Assembly (NCBI GenBank): GCA_036732755.1
Contig: DAINBU010000170.1
Coordinates: forward strand, 1-9,153
Source: DASRRB01 sp036732755
GTDB lineage: Bacteria > Planctomycetota > B15-G4 > SIAN01
Length of the DNA stretch: 9,153 bases
Direction of reading: 5' to 3'
Numbering within the stretch: the stretch's first letter is position 1; every line of letters begins with the position of its first letter. Positions 1 through 7,778 of the stretch are shown here, one piece after another. Made by a program: the position numbers and the translations under genes. Below the pieces are notes generated by a model that saw nothing but the letters and a program-made list of their open reading frames with translations, made no database searches and had not been told where the DNA came from.

Positions 1-2892
1 CCATTGGCGGTCGAGGGGCGAATCGACCACCTTCGCGCCGTTCACCCACACGGCCGCGCCGTCGTCGCTCCCGATCCAGAGCCGGGCGCGGCACGCCTCC
101 GCCATCTCGACGCGTGCGACCGCGTAGGCGCAGACGGCGCCCTCCTGCGAGACGAGCGCGTGCAGGTCGACGCGCCCCGAGTTGGGCGCCGCGCGCGTCT
201 CGAGCGGGCGCAGCTTCGCGCCGTCGCGACCTTCGATGCCGGTGCGCAGCGCCGACTCGACGTCGCGCGGCGGACCCTCGAGCGCCGCGACGTGCACGCC
301 CCTCGCGAGCGGACCGAAGAGGTTCCAGACGACGATCGGCTGCGGCAGCGAGTAGAGCGTGCGCGCCTCGTCGAGCAGCGCCGGCGCGAGCTCGCCGCGC
401 TCCTGCATCCCCTCGAGGGGGATGCGCACCTGCGCGCGCACGGCCACCATCGCGCCGCGGCACGCCTCGCGCAGCTCGCCGCCGCGCGCGAGCCCGTCGA
501 GGTAGTGCGGCAGCGCGGCCGGATCGGGGTGGCGCGCCAGCGCGGCGAGCACCGCGTCGTGCGTCGCCGGGTCGGCGGCGAGCGGCGCGAGCGCCGCCGT
601 GATGCGGTCGAGGCGCGACGCGCCGTACGCCTTCACCATCGCGAGGCGCACGTCGACGCAGCGGTCGGAGAGGAGCGGCGCGAGGTCGTCGAGCGCGTCG
701 TCGCCGCGGATCGCGATCAGCGACTCGAGCGCCGCCACGCGCTCCGAGTCGATCGTCGAGCGCGCGAGGAGGTCGCTCACGCGCGCGAGCAGCGTCGGCT
801 CCTTCGTCTCGCGCACCGCCGCCAGCGCGGCGGCGCGCAGCTCGGGGAGCCGGCTGTCGAACGCCTGCGAGATCGCCGAGACGACGATCTCCGTCCCCTC
901 CCACGCCTCGGTCCGGACCGGCCGCGGCGAGCGCGCCGGCTGCGTCTGCCACCACTTCCCGTCCCAGGGGAGGTCGCGGCGGTGGGCGGCCGCGAGCACC
1001 TCGAAGTCGGCGACGCGCTGCTCGTTGCTGAAGCCGGAGAAGGTCACGCCGAGCGCGAGCTGCTTCATCAGCTCGACGTCGTAGATGTCGCGCAGGGCGA
1101 GCCAGAGGTCCTGCTGCGCGCGCGGCGACGCCAGCGAGATGAACTTCTGGATCAGCACGCTCCAGTTGCACGGCAGCGCGTGGACCGCCTGGCGGATCGC
1201 GTAGCGGACGAACAGGTCCTCGGTCGCGTCGAGCGCGCGCACCAGGTTCCAGAGGCAGCCCGGGTCGCGGCTGCGGCCCAGCGCGATGGCGCACTCGCGC
1301 TTCACCATCGGGTCGGGGTCGTTCACGACGAGGTTCGACGCGATCGAGATGAAGGTCTTGTCGTGGCTGCGCCGCACGCCGTAGGCGCGCACGATCTCGG
1401 CGCGCGTGTCGCCGTTGACGACGCTCGCGCCGCTCGGCTCGCGCAGCGCCTCGAAGAGGACGTCGTCGGGCATCGCCCCCGCGTTCGACAGCGCCCAGAC
1501 CAGGTGGCGGCGCGTGCGCGCGTCGGTCGCCGACTTCACGCCCTGCGCGATCGTCCGCTTGCGCGCCGGGTCGTTGGCGAGGCGGCGCGACAGCTCGCGC
1601 TGCGCCGCGACGCGCTTGTTGAACGACGGGTGGGCGAGGTTGTCGATCAGCTCGTCGTCGGCGAGCTTGCGCGCGACCTCGCGCAGCCCGCCGTCGAGGC
1701 GCCGCGTGCTGCGCCACGGCGCGCCCGGACGGTCGTCGGCGCGGCGGATGCGCCACAGCCGGCCGACGACGTCGGGCCTGGTCCAGCCCGGATGGTTCCA
1801 GTCGGCGACGTAGAGGTACCGGCCGTCGGGCGACTCGCACAGGTCGAGCGGCCGGAACTCGACCGCCTCGCCCGCCGTCGCGAAGTCCTCGTGCAGCGTG
1901 CACTGGTAGGAGGCGCCCGACGGCTCGACGCGGTAGCGCCGCACGACGCCCACCGCCCAGTCGCAGCAGAAGAGGTCGCCGCGGAAGTCCTGCGGCCAGG
2001 CGTCCTCGCGGTAGACGAGCCCGCCGGCGCCCGAGCCGCCGCCGTCGTCGCGCATGCACGGCAGCATCCGCTCGGTGTGGGCCTGGTAGTCCCAGGGGTA
2101 GCCGTAGTACCCGGTCGGCATCAAGTGCGAGAGGCGCGTCCACCAGCCGAGCCCGTCGTCGGTGTTGTCGTAGGTGAAGACGTGGTCGCGCTCGTTCATG
2201 CAGACGTCGAGGTGGTTGCGCGTGCCCGACGCCACCAGCTCGAGGCGCGAGCCGTCCGGCCGCACGCGCACCACGCCGCCGCCGCGCAGCTGGAACTCGC
2301 CGCCGTCGGTCGCGTGCGCGAGCGGGATCCCCTTGTCGCCGACCGAGACGTAGAGGAAGCCGTCCATCCCGAGCCGCAGCCCGCTCACGACGTGGTCGTT
2401 GAAGCCGCCGGGCCAGCCGGGCGCGGGCGGGCCGAGGTCGACCAGCAGCTCCCGGCGCTGGTCGGCGACGCCGTCGCCGTCGACGTCGCGCAGCACCGTG
2501 AGGTTCGGCATGTTCATCACGTAGACGGTGTCGTCGATCTGCTGCATCCCCATCACGGCGAAGAAGCGGTCGGCGAAGAGCGTCTTCGTGAAGGTGCCGT
2601 CGGGCCGGAAGCGCAGCAGGAAGACGCGGTCGATCGGCTGGTCGGCCGGCCCCGGCATGTCCATCGCGTCCTCGGCGAAGAGGAGCGAGCCGTCATCCAT
2701 GCAGTGCACCGCCGACGGCCAGCGCACCTCGGGCGCCTTCGCCACCAGCTCGATGACGAAGCCTTCGGGGACCTTGGGCGAGGGCATGGCGACCGTGATG
2801 CGGCCACCCTCCTGCGCCGACGCGCTCGACGCGATCGCCATCGCCACGGACGCAAGTCCGGCTGCGAGCTGGCGACGAGAGCGCTGCGTCAT
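1..2892 (-). CDS. PVC-type membrane-bound dehydrogenase-like protein (beta-propeller plus HEAT-like repeats), C-terminus beyond the window
   Basis: I read 964 codons from ATG at 2892 with no stop before the left edge. The start has a GGAG ribosome site 5 bases upstream. Residues 1-26 are an export signal ending SASA|Q, with SRRQLA near the N-terminus, which could suit Tat export. Residues about 30-385 match the PVC-type putative dehydrogenase domain, a propeller related to glucose/sorbosone dehydrogenases: a DxDxDGxxxD loop (D136, D138, D140, D144), GTRNH (223-227), PTGYYGYPWDY and ADWNHPGW (363-370). Residues about 400-830 are alpha-helical and HEAT-like, with repeated 'VR.A...AL' patterns. 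Residues 850-964 start a jelly-roll-like domain (WNLFGPL at 856, WIGSDDGAAVWVNG at 939). Many relatives end in a CxxCH cytochrome c domain; no CxxCH is seen here, so a heme domain, if any, lies off the edge. Substrate is unknown; sugar or alcohol oxidation in the periplasm is a family-level guess. Confidence 0.85.
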   Translation of the reverse strand, partial: MTQRSRRQLAAGLASVAMAIASSASAQEGGRITVAMPSPKVPEGFVIELVAKAPEVRWPSAVHCMDDGSLLFAEDAMDMPGPADQPIDRVFLLRFRPDGTFTKTLFADRFFAVMGMQQIDDTVYVMNMPNLTVLRDVDGDGVADQRRELLVDLGPPAPGWPGGFNDHVVSGLRLGMDGFLYVSVGDKGIPLAHATDGGEFQLRGGGVVRVRPDGSRLELVASGTRNHLDVCMNERDHVFTYDNTDDGLGWWTRLSHLMPTGYYGYPWDYQAHTERMLPCMRDDGGGSGAGGLVYREDAWPQDFRGDLFCCDWAVGVVRRYRVEPSGASYQCTLHEDFATAGEAVEFRPLDLCESPDGRYLYVADWNHPGWTRPDVVGRLWRIRRADDRPGAPWRSTRRLDGGLREVARKLADDELIDNLAHPSFNKRVAAQRELSRRLANDPARKRTIAQGVKSATDARTRRHLVWALSNAGAMPDDVLFEALREPSGASVVNGDTRAEIVRAYGVRRSHDKTFISIASNLVVNDPDPMVKRECAIALGRSRDPGCLWNLVRALDATEDLFVRYAIRQAVHALPCNWSVLIQKFISLASPRAQQDLWLALRDIYDVELMKQLALGVTFSGFSNEQRVADFEVLAAAHRRDLPWDGKWWQTQPARSPRPVRTEAWEGTEIVVSAISQAFDSRLPELRAAALAAVRETKEPTLLARVSDLLARSTIDSERVAALESLIAIRGDDALDDLAPLLSDRCVDVRLAMVKAYGASRLDRITAALAPLAADPATHDAVLAALARHPDPAALPHYLDGLARGGELREACRGAMVAVRAQVRIPLEGMQERGELAPALLDEARTLYSLPQPIVVWNLFGPLARGVHVAALEGPPRDVESALRTGIEGRDGAKLRPLETRAAPNSGRVDLHALVSQEGAVCAYAVARVEMAEACRARLWIGSDDGAAVWVNGAKVVDSPLDRQW

Positions 2893-3058
2893 GCGGACTC
2901 CGCCACACCCCGGAACAGGCGCAGCATCGTGCCCGCCGTCGCGGCGGAGACAAGTCCGCGCACGGGGCGCGCGTCCGCGCGGTCTGGTAAACCGCTCGAC
3001 GCCCCGTCGTTCCGGAATCCGGCCGCCGAAGGTCGCGTTCGTCTCGGGAGGTATGGAG
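2893..3058. promoter_or_regulatory. Divergent intergenic region between the PVC-type gene and the dienelactone hydrolase gene
   Basis: This 166-base gap separates two outward-facing genes and should hold both promoters. I could not identify a convincing -35/-10 pair on either strand. Visible structure: a palindrome GCGGA-c-TCCGC at 2893-2903 covering the ribosome site of the minus-strand gene; a 6-bp inverted repeat CCGCCG-tcg-CGGCGG at 2933-2947; an 8-base direct repeat GTCCGCGC at 2954-2961 and 2973-2980, 19 bases apart; and an inverted repeat GCGGT-N7-ACCGC at 2979-2995. In DNA this rich in GC some of these will be chance, so operator function is only a possibility. Confidence 0.4.
3046..3051 (+). 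promoter_or_regulatory. Ribosome binding site deciding the start of the dienelactone hydrolase gene
   Basis: GGGAGG sits 7 bases before ATG 3059 and only 1 base before the alternative in-frame ATG at 3053. The spacing supports 3059 as the start and removes two residues (Met-Glu) from the longer reading. Confidence 0.7.
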
Positions 3059-3940
3059 ATGGCTCGCTCGAAGGGAATCGCGCTCGCGGTCGTCGCGTCG
3101 CTCGCCGCCGTGGCGGCGTTCGCGCAGGAGGGGAAGAAGGTGGAGCCGGCGGCGCCGACATCCCAAGATCGGCCGAGCGGCGGCCTCTCCGAAGAGGAGT
3201 TCCAGAAGCTCCACCAGCTGAAGGAGAGCGAGGCGCCTCCCGCCAAGGGGACCCTGGTCGATCTTTCCGACGGGACCAAGGCCTACCTCGCCCTGCCGGA
3301 GAAGGCCGCGCCGGGGCTGCCGGCCGTGATCGTGATCCACGAGTGGTGGGGGCTCAACTCCCACATCAAGCACTGGGCGGATCGGCTGACCCTGACGGGA
3401 CGCGCGGCGCTCGCGGTCGACCTCTACGGCGGCAAGACCGCCACCGACCCCAAGGGGGCGAGCGAGCTGGCGCAGGCCGCCAACGCCCGCGCCGACCAGG
3501 CGGTGAAGACGCTGCTCGCGGCGCGCGACTTCGTGAAGAAGGACGCGCGCATCAAGGCGACAAAAGTGGGCAGCCTGGGCTGGTGCTTCGGCGGCGGCAT
3601 GTCGCTGCGCCTCGCGCTCAACGCGCCCGACCTCGACGCGTGCGTGATGTACTACGGCTTCCCGGAATCCGACGCCAAGAAGCTCGCCGCGATCAAGGCG
3701 CCGCTGCTCGGCGTCTTCGGCAACAAGGACAAGGCGATCGATCCGCCCATGGTCGACGCGTTCGACAAGGCGCTCACCGAGGCCAGCGTCGTCCACACGA
3801 TCCTGCGCTTCGACGCCGACCACGCCTTCGCCAACCCGTCGAACAAGAACTACGACACCAAGTCCGCCGCCGACGCGTGGGAGAAGGTGCAGAAGTTCCT
3901 GGACGAGAAGCTGCCGGTCAGCGCGCCCGCGAAGAAGTAG
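3059..3940 (+). CDS. Exported dienelactone hydrolase family protein
   Basis: A 293-residue alpha/beta-hydrolase of the dienelactone hydrolase (DLH) family. Residues 1-22 are a Sec signal peptide (KGIALAVVASLAAVAAFA|QE), followed by a charged linker to about residue 62. The nucleophile elbow is GWCFGGG with Cys176, the acid is Asp224 (GNKDKAIDP) and the base is His255 (DADHAF). The spacings 176-224-255 (48 and 31) equal those of the classical Cys123-Asp171-His202 triad of Pseudomonas DLH. HEWWG places Glu95 where the family's active-site Glu sits. Cytosolic relatives are about 235 residues; the extra length here is signal plus linker. I chose ATG 3059 because GGGAGG at 3046-3051 lies 7 bases upstream; the in-frame ATG at 3053 is only 1 base from it. 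The true substrate (lactone, ester or other carbonyl compound) cannot be read from sequence. Confidence 0.93.
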   Translation: MARSKGIALAVVASLAAVAAFAQEGKKVEPAAPTSQDRPSGGLSEEEFQKLHQLKESEAPPAKGTLVDLSDGTKAYLALPEKAAPGLPAVIVIHEWWGLNSHIKHWADRLTLTGRAALAVDLYGGKTATDPKGASELAQAANARADQAVKTLLAARDFVKKDARIKATKVGSLGWCFGGGMSLRLALNAPDLDACVMYYGFPESDAKKLAAIKAPLLGVFGNKDKAIDPPMVDAFDKALTEASVVHTILRFDADHAFANPSNKNYDTKSAADAWEKVQKFLDEKLPVSAPAKK

Positions 3941-3964
3941 GGCGGGGCGGAGCGCGCAGCGCGG

Positions 3965-5962
3965 TCAGCCGCTGGCGGTGATCGCCGGTCGTCGCGGCGA
4001 GACCGCCTGTACCCAGGCGAGCATGACCTCGTCGAGGCTCTGGTTCAGGTTGCGCCGCGCATTCCACACGGCGAGGTCCGAGAGCACCTCGCCGAGGAAC
4101 TTCTGGATGGGGGGCGCGAGTCCCCGCTTCGTCCCCTTCACCCGGTGCTCGGCAAGCAGCGCCTCGCCGAGGCGGTCCCAGTCCTCGTCCGTCCGGTCGA
4201 CGACGAGGAAGTGCACCGGCAGGCGCCGTCTCCCCTGGTTGACCATGATGCGCGCCAGCGTCGCCTTCGTATCGGAGGTCAACGCCGCGGTCGCGGCGTC
4301 GAACAGCGCGTGGCGCGCCGCCGCGCGCTCGGCCGAGATCGCGTCGACCGCGGCGACCGCTTCGCTCACCGCGGTCGCTTCCACCCGACCCTCGGTCCGG
4401 CCGTCCAGCATGCGCTTCATCTGGTCGCGCCTCGCCGTCGCGTCGGCGTGTCGGGAGTCGATGTCGAAAAGCAGCGTCGAATTGCGCTCCAGCCAGAGAC
4501 GCGCGCCGTGGATCACGCGCGCGACCTGACGCGCCCGGACGCCGGCGGCCGCGAGTCCCTCGGGGTGCAGGCCGCTGCCGGCGAGCTCGACCGCGAGGCG
4601 TCGGTCCGCGGGGTCTTCGCCCCCGTCCCATTCGCCGATCGGGAGGGGTTCGGTCCTCTCGACGTCGACGGGGTTTTCCGCCTCCTCGCGGCGCTTCGCC
4701 ATCGAACGGCGCAGCAAGAGGAGGATCGAGGCGGTCACGAGCAGGACCCCGAGCCACGCCCACGTCGACGGAAAGCCGGACGCGACCGGGTTGATCGCCG
4801 CGGCGCGATCGAGGTTCGGCGCGTCGCTCGTCGACCGCGCACGATTCCCGTCGAAGCTCGACCCGCCCGCGTCGCCCCCGCCGAGTCCGCCGCTCGAGCC
4901 TCTCGCCCGGCGTCGCGCCCGCGTCCTCGCGACTTCATCCCGGTGCGCCGTGAGGCGCTGCTCGAATTCCTCGCGATCTTCGTCCGTCAGCGTGGGTCCG
5001 ACGTCATCTTCGCCCTCGAGCAGCGCGACAGGGTCGGCCACGACGACGGGGTGCACGCGACTCTCGACCTCCACGCCGAGCACCTTGGCGCTGAGGGCGG
5101 CGACGAGCGCCGGTTCCGATTCCACCTCGTCGCGGGCGGCGCGGCGCACGTCGTCGGCGAGGTCGCCGAGCCGGCAGGTCGCGGCCGCGCGATAGCCCTC
5201 GATCCGGTGGCGGGCGTCCAGGGCGCGAAGCCAGGCGCGCGTCGTCTCTTCGACCTTGCCGACGTCGAACCAGGCGCAGCGGGCGAGGAGGCGCCGCGCG
5301 TCGCGGACGTCGGCCGCCGCACCGCCGAGGTCGATCCGGCGGATCGCCTCGTCGAGCCGCCCCGGCAGCGTCGCCTGCGCCTCCTTCCACCAGTCCGACC
5401 AGCGGACGGGCCCGTCGGTCGGCATCGCGAGACCGGTCAGCGTCGTGAGCGCCTGGCGTGCCGCGCCCTGCGTCCGCTCGTCGTCGGAGACGAGGTCCTC
5501 CAGGAACCCGGGCACGTCGGTCGCGTCGCCGATGCGGGCGAGGGCTTCGTGCGCGGCGGTCCGGACGTCGGCCTCCCGATCGCGCAGCGCGACGCGTACC
5601 CACCCGACCGCGTCGGCGCGCCGCAAGGCGACCTCGGAGATGCCTCGCAGCGCGGCGAACCGGACCGCGCTGTCGCGATGGCGCGCGAGCACGGAGAGCT
5701 CGAGCGCGACGGCGTGGCCGCCCCGCCCCACGAGCTCGCTCACGAGCGTGCTCGCCGTCGCCGGATCGGCGACGCGGGAGTGGCGCACGAGCGCGTGCAC
5801 GGCGTCGGGCCGCGGCGGCTCGCCGATCCGTGCCATCAGCTCCTCGAAGCTCGCCGGTGCTTCCGCCGGCTCGACCGCTCCGGCGGAGGCGCTCTGTGCC
5901 GCCGCGCACGGCGCGATCGCGAGCGCGCATGCGATCCCGACGGCGAAGAAGCCGCTTCGCAT
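3965..5962 (-). CDS. Exported HEAT-repeat protein with one transmembrane helix and a cytoplasmic helical domain; last gene of the pilin operon
   Basis: This 665-residue protein is not one I can name. Residues 1-22 form a signal peptide (CAAA|Q). Residues about 38-180 are HEAT-like, e.g. 'SAVRFAALRGISEVAL' (98-113) followed by 'ADVRTAAHEALARIG' (131-145). A second helical stretch runs to about 300. Residues 345-380 are a basic then Gly/Ser-rich linker. One transmembrane helix lies at about 401-418, followed by RRSMAKRRE, which by the positive-inside rule puts the HEAT part in the periplasm and the last 245 residues in the cytoplasm. The C-terminal part is helical, with ALFDAATAALTSDTKATLAR (551-570) recalling CpxP/Spy-like 'LTPEQ' segments, but I do not assign it. 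ATG 5962 follows the upstream pilX-like stop by 9 bases, with a weak AGGGA site. Its place at the end of the minor-pilin operon suggests a role in pilus assembly or sensing; this is inference. Confidence 0.85.
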   Translation of the reverse strand: MRSGFFAVGIACALAIAPCAAAQSASAGAVEPAEAPASFEELMARIGEPPRPDAVHALVRHSRVADPATASTLVSELVGRGGHAVALELSVLARHRDSAVRFAALRGISEVALRRADAVGWVRVALRDREADVRTAAHEALARIGDATDVPGFLEDLVSDDERTQGAARQALTTLTGLAMPTDGPVRWSDWWKEAQATLPGRLDEAIRRIDLGGAAADVRDARRLLARCAWFDVGKVEETTRAWLRALDARHRIEGYRAAATCRLGDLADDVRRAARDEVESEPALVAALSAKVLGVEVESRVHPVVVADPVALLEGEDDVGPTLTDEDREEFEQRLTAHRDEVARTRARRRARGSSGGLGGGDAGGSSFDGNRARSTSDAPNLDRAAAINPVASGFPSTWAWLGVLLVTASILLLLRRSMAKRREEAENPVDVERTEPLPIGEWDGGEDPADRRLAVELAGSGLHPEGLAAAGVRARQVARVIHGARLWLERNSTLLFDIDSRHADATARRDQMKRMLDGRTEGRVEATAVSEAVAAVDAISAERAAARHALFDAATAALTSDTKATLARIMVNQGRRRLPVHFLVVDRTDEDWDRLGEALLAEHRVKGTKRGLAPPIQKFLGEVLSDLAVWNARRNLNQSLDEVMLAWVQAVSPRRPAITASG

Positions 5963-5971
5963 CGCTCGTCC

Positions 5972-7222
5972 CTACCGCAACGGCGGCGCGAGGTCGCGCC
6001 AGTAGACGCGTCGGATCGGCGCGTGGCCGTCGTCGAGCTGTTCGACCACGGCCCGGTCGTAGTGGAGCCTCGATCCGCCCGACGCGGTGATGCTCTTGCC
6101 GACGATCGCGCCGAAGATGTCGCCGTTGCCGCTGAGCGTGACCGGCGTGGAGGGACCGTAGAAGACGAACGCCGACGAGGAGCCGCCCGAGAGCGTCGCC
6201 GTCTTCACGCTCGGCGTGTACCCCGTCGGGAGGGCATAGGGCTGCTGGAAGATCTGCAGGTTCGCCGGTGATTGGGTCGCGTTCACGATCTGGCCGCCGC
6301 TGAAGTCGACCTGGTCCGTGACGTAGAGCCTCACGGGTCCGCTCGCGATCATCAGCTTCGAGTTGCCGGACAGGATGATCTTCGAGAAGAAGTAGGTCGA
6401 CTTGGTGAGCGTGATCGTGTTGCCGCCCGCGACCGTGAGCGTCTTGGTCACGGAGTCGTAGGACGTGCCGCCGGTCGTGAACCACGCGCCGTTGTCGTTG
6501 ACGGTCGCCGCCGCCGTGAACGTTGCGAGCGGCGTGTCGGGAATCACGACCGCCGTCGTCAGCGAGGTCGTGACGCCCGTCACGTTCGCCACGCCCTGCA
6601 AGGTCGTCGTGTACCCCGGTCCGGCGTTGGAATCGCCGCGGACCTCCGAGCTCTGGAGCAGGATCGTGCCGTTCGACCCGACCGGGCCGCTCGCCGACGC
6701 GTACGTCCCGAACCGGTCCGACTTCGTGGCCTGCGAGGCGTAGGTCCCGAGCCGGCTGTCGAACGAATCGGTCGTCCCGCCGCCGCTGATGGTGATCGAG
6801 CTCTGCGAGAGCATGCCGTAGCTCCACAAGACCATCGGCACGCGCCGGATGCGGACCTCGACCTGACGGCTGCCGGTCTCCTGGGTGCCACGCGCCTGCA
6901 GCGTCCACTGATCGGTGATGAGCGGGTCGTTCACCGTCGCCACGACGAAGCGCGCGCCGCCATAGGTGCCGGTCAGGTTGCCGATGCCGTCCCCGCCCGG
7001 GTCCGTCCGGCTCGAGATCTCCTCCTCGGCGAGCGCGATGCCCGTCTCGGCCGCCTCGAGCGCGCGCACGTTCGCCTCGCCGCGGTCGATGAGCTTCTTC
7101 ACGCTCGCGACCTCGGAGAACAGCGTGACGGCGACGCCGCAGAGCGCCAGCGCGAAGAAGGTCGCCGTGACGGCGATCGCGCCGCGCTGCGACGTTGCCG
7201 GCCGGGAAGCGTGACCAGGCAT
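5972..7222 (-). CDS. PilX-like minor pilin/pseudopilin with C-terminal beta-helix-like domain
   Basis: A 416-residue protein. The N-terminus is PilX-type: basic leader, QRG (12-14), a hydrophobic helix at about 15-35, then a helical stalk with RALEAAETGIALAEEEI (53-69), the characteristic 'AAE.G...A' signature. If cleaved after Gly14, the usual Glu at +5 is replaced by Thr, as tolerated in PilX/GspK-type proteins. From about 130 onward it is Ser/Thr/Gly-rich and beta-structured, with GSNGTILLQSSEVRGD (182-197) and FYGPSTPVTLSGNGDIFGAI (354-373) followed by HYDRAV (387-392). I associate this pattern with the domain of unknown function common in long PilX-like proteins (DUF7305, from memory). 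The protein is roughly twice the length of a classical PilX. It has no cysteine outside the membrane helix. ATG 7222 lies 4 bases after the previous stop, with GAGG in the overlap region. Confidence 0.85.
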   Translation of the reverse strand: MPGHASRPATSQRGAIAVTATFFALALCGVAVTLFSEVASVKKLIDRGEANVRALEAAETGIALAEEEISSRTDPGGDGIGNLTGTYGGARFVVATVNDPLITDQWTLQARGTQETGSRQVEVRIRRVPMVLWSYGMLSQSSITISGGGTTDSFDSRLGTYASQATKSDRFGTYASASGPVGSNGTILLQSSEVRGDSNAGPGYTTTLQGVANVTGVTTSLTTAVVIPDTPLATFTAAATVNDNGAWFTTGGTSYDSVTKTLTVAGGNTITLTKSTYFFSKIILSGNSKLMIASGPVRLYVTDQVDFSGGQIVNATQSPANLQIFQQPYALPTGYTPSVKTATLSGGSSSAFVFYGPSTPVTLSGNGDIFGAIVGKSITASGGSRLHYDRAVVEQLDDGHAPIRRVYWRDLAPPLR

Positions 7223-7226
7223 GACC

Positions 7227-7778
7227 TCAGTTCCTGAGCGACACGGAGATGTCCCGGGTGACCGTCGCTGCGGTCCGTCCGGGATCGTTCATCGTGGAGT
7301 ACGTCGTGAGCGTGACGCGCAGCGAGTTCGCCGACCTCGTCACGCGGAAACCTCCGAGCGGGACGCGCGATGCCAGCGTCCGGGTCACGCCGTCCTGCGT
7401 GAGCGCAATCTCGCCGGGATTCGCGATGCCGTCGACCGCGTTGGCGTGCGCGCGCCAGGCGAGGCCCTGCACCGTGCCGAGGACGCGGACTCCGGCGGCG
7501 TCGACGCCCGTCACCGCCTGGAACGTCGGAGCGGTCGCGACGCCGCCCGCATCGAACCCGCCGAGCGTCGCGAGCGCCGCGCCGCGCAGCAGGTTCGCGA
7601 TGACGGAGAGGTTGCGCTCCTCGTCGTTCTCGGCCTGGAGGAGGACGCGGGTCCGGTTCGCCATGCGCTGGGTCGAGCCGTAGACGGCGAAGAAGCTCAC
7701 GAGCAGCGTGGCGAAGAACGCCATCGCGAGCGCGATCTCGACGAACGACGAACCCGACTGCCGGTGGCGCGCGCGCAT
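7227..7778 (-). CDS. PilW-like minor pilin (type IV prepilin)
   Basis: 183 residues from ATG 7778. The class III (prepilin) signal is short and basic, RARHRQSG|SSFVE: predicted cleavage by prepilin peptidase after Gly9, Ser at +1 and the conserved Glu at +5 (Glu14). A hydrophobic helix (12-31) leads into a helical stalk with LLQAENDEERNLSVIANLLR (about 47-66), the layout of PilW/GspJ-type minor pilins ('E....aL..L...LR.a'). The rest is a beta-rich globular domain ending DISVSLRN. It has no cysteine, unlike several proteobacterial minor pilins. An in-frame GTG at 7799 would lengthen the leader, but AGGAG stands 7 bases before ATG 7778, and this ATG shares its A with the upstream TGA (TGATG), so translation is probably coupled. 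PilW versus another minor pilin is judged from operon order and the stalk. Confidence 0.85.
   Translation of the reverse strand: MRARHRQSGSSFVEIALAMAFFATLLVSFFAVYGSTQRMANRTRVLLQAENDEERNLSVIANLLRGAALATLGGFDAGGVATAPTFQAVTGVDAAGVRVLGTVQGLAWRAHANAVDGIANPGEIALTQDGVTRTLASRVPLGGFRVTRSANSLRVTLTTYSTMNDPGRTAATVTRDISVSLRN

Noticed and set aside
2528..3058. Upstream extension of the dienelactone hydrolase frame to 2528.
   Set aside because: The extension lies opposite the start of the PVC-type gene, would bury the signal peptide, and a good ribosome site marks ATG 3059.
3941..3964. Possible shared terminator between the convergent hydrolase and HEAT genes.
   Set aside because: Only a weak GCGC-N3-GCGC pairing and no T-run on either strand; not enough to call a terminator.
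4..3981. Very long plus-strand open frame of 1325 codons.
   Set aside because: From 4 to 2892 it is the exact codon-register antisense of the PVC-type gene. Its product is Arg/Ala/His-rich with no domain pattern, whereas the minus strand gives clear family motifs. High third-position GC removes stops from the antisense frame.
4145..6271. Plus-strand open frame of 708 codons opposite the HEAT/transmembrane gene.
   Set aside because: In codon register with the minus-strand gene, of low-complexity Arg-rich composition and without recognisable motifs. The minus frame has a signal peptide, HEAT repeats and a membrane helix.
5004..6908. Minus-strand open frame of 634 codons spanning parts of two genes in another frame.
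   Set aside because: It overlaps the pilX-like and HEAT genes, crosses their boundary and is Arg/His/Asp-rich with no coherent domain; a composition shadow.
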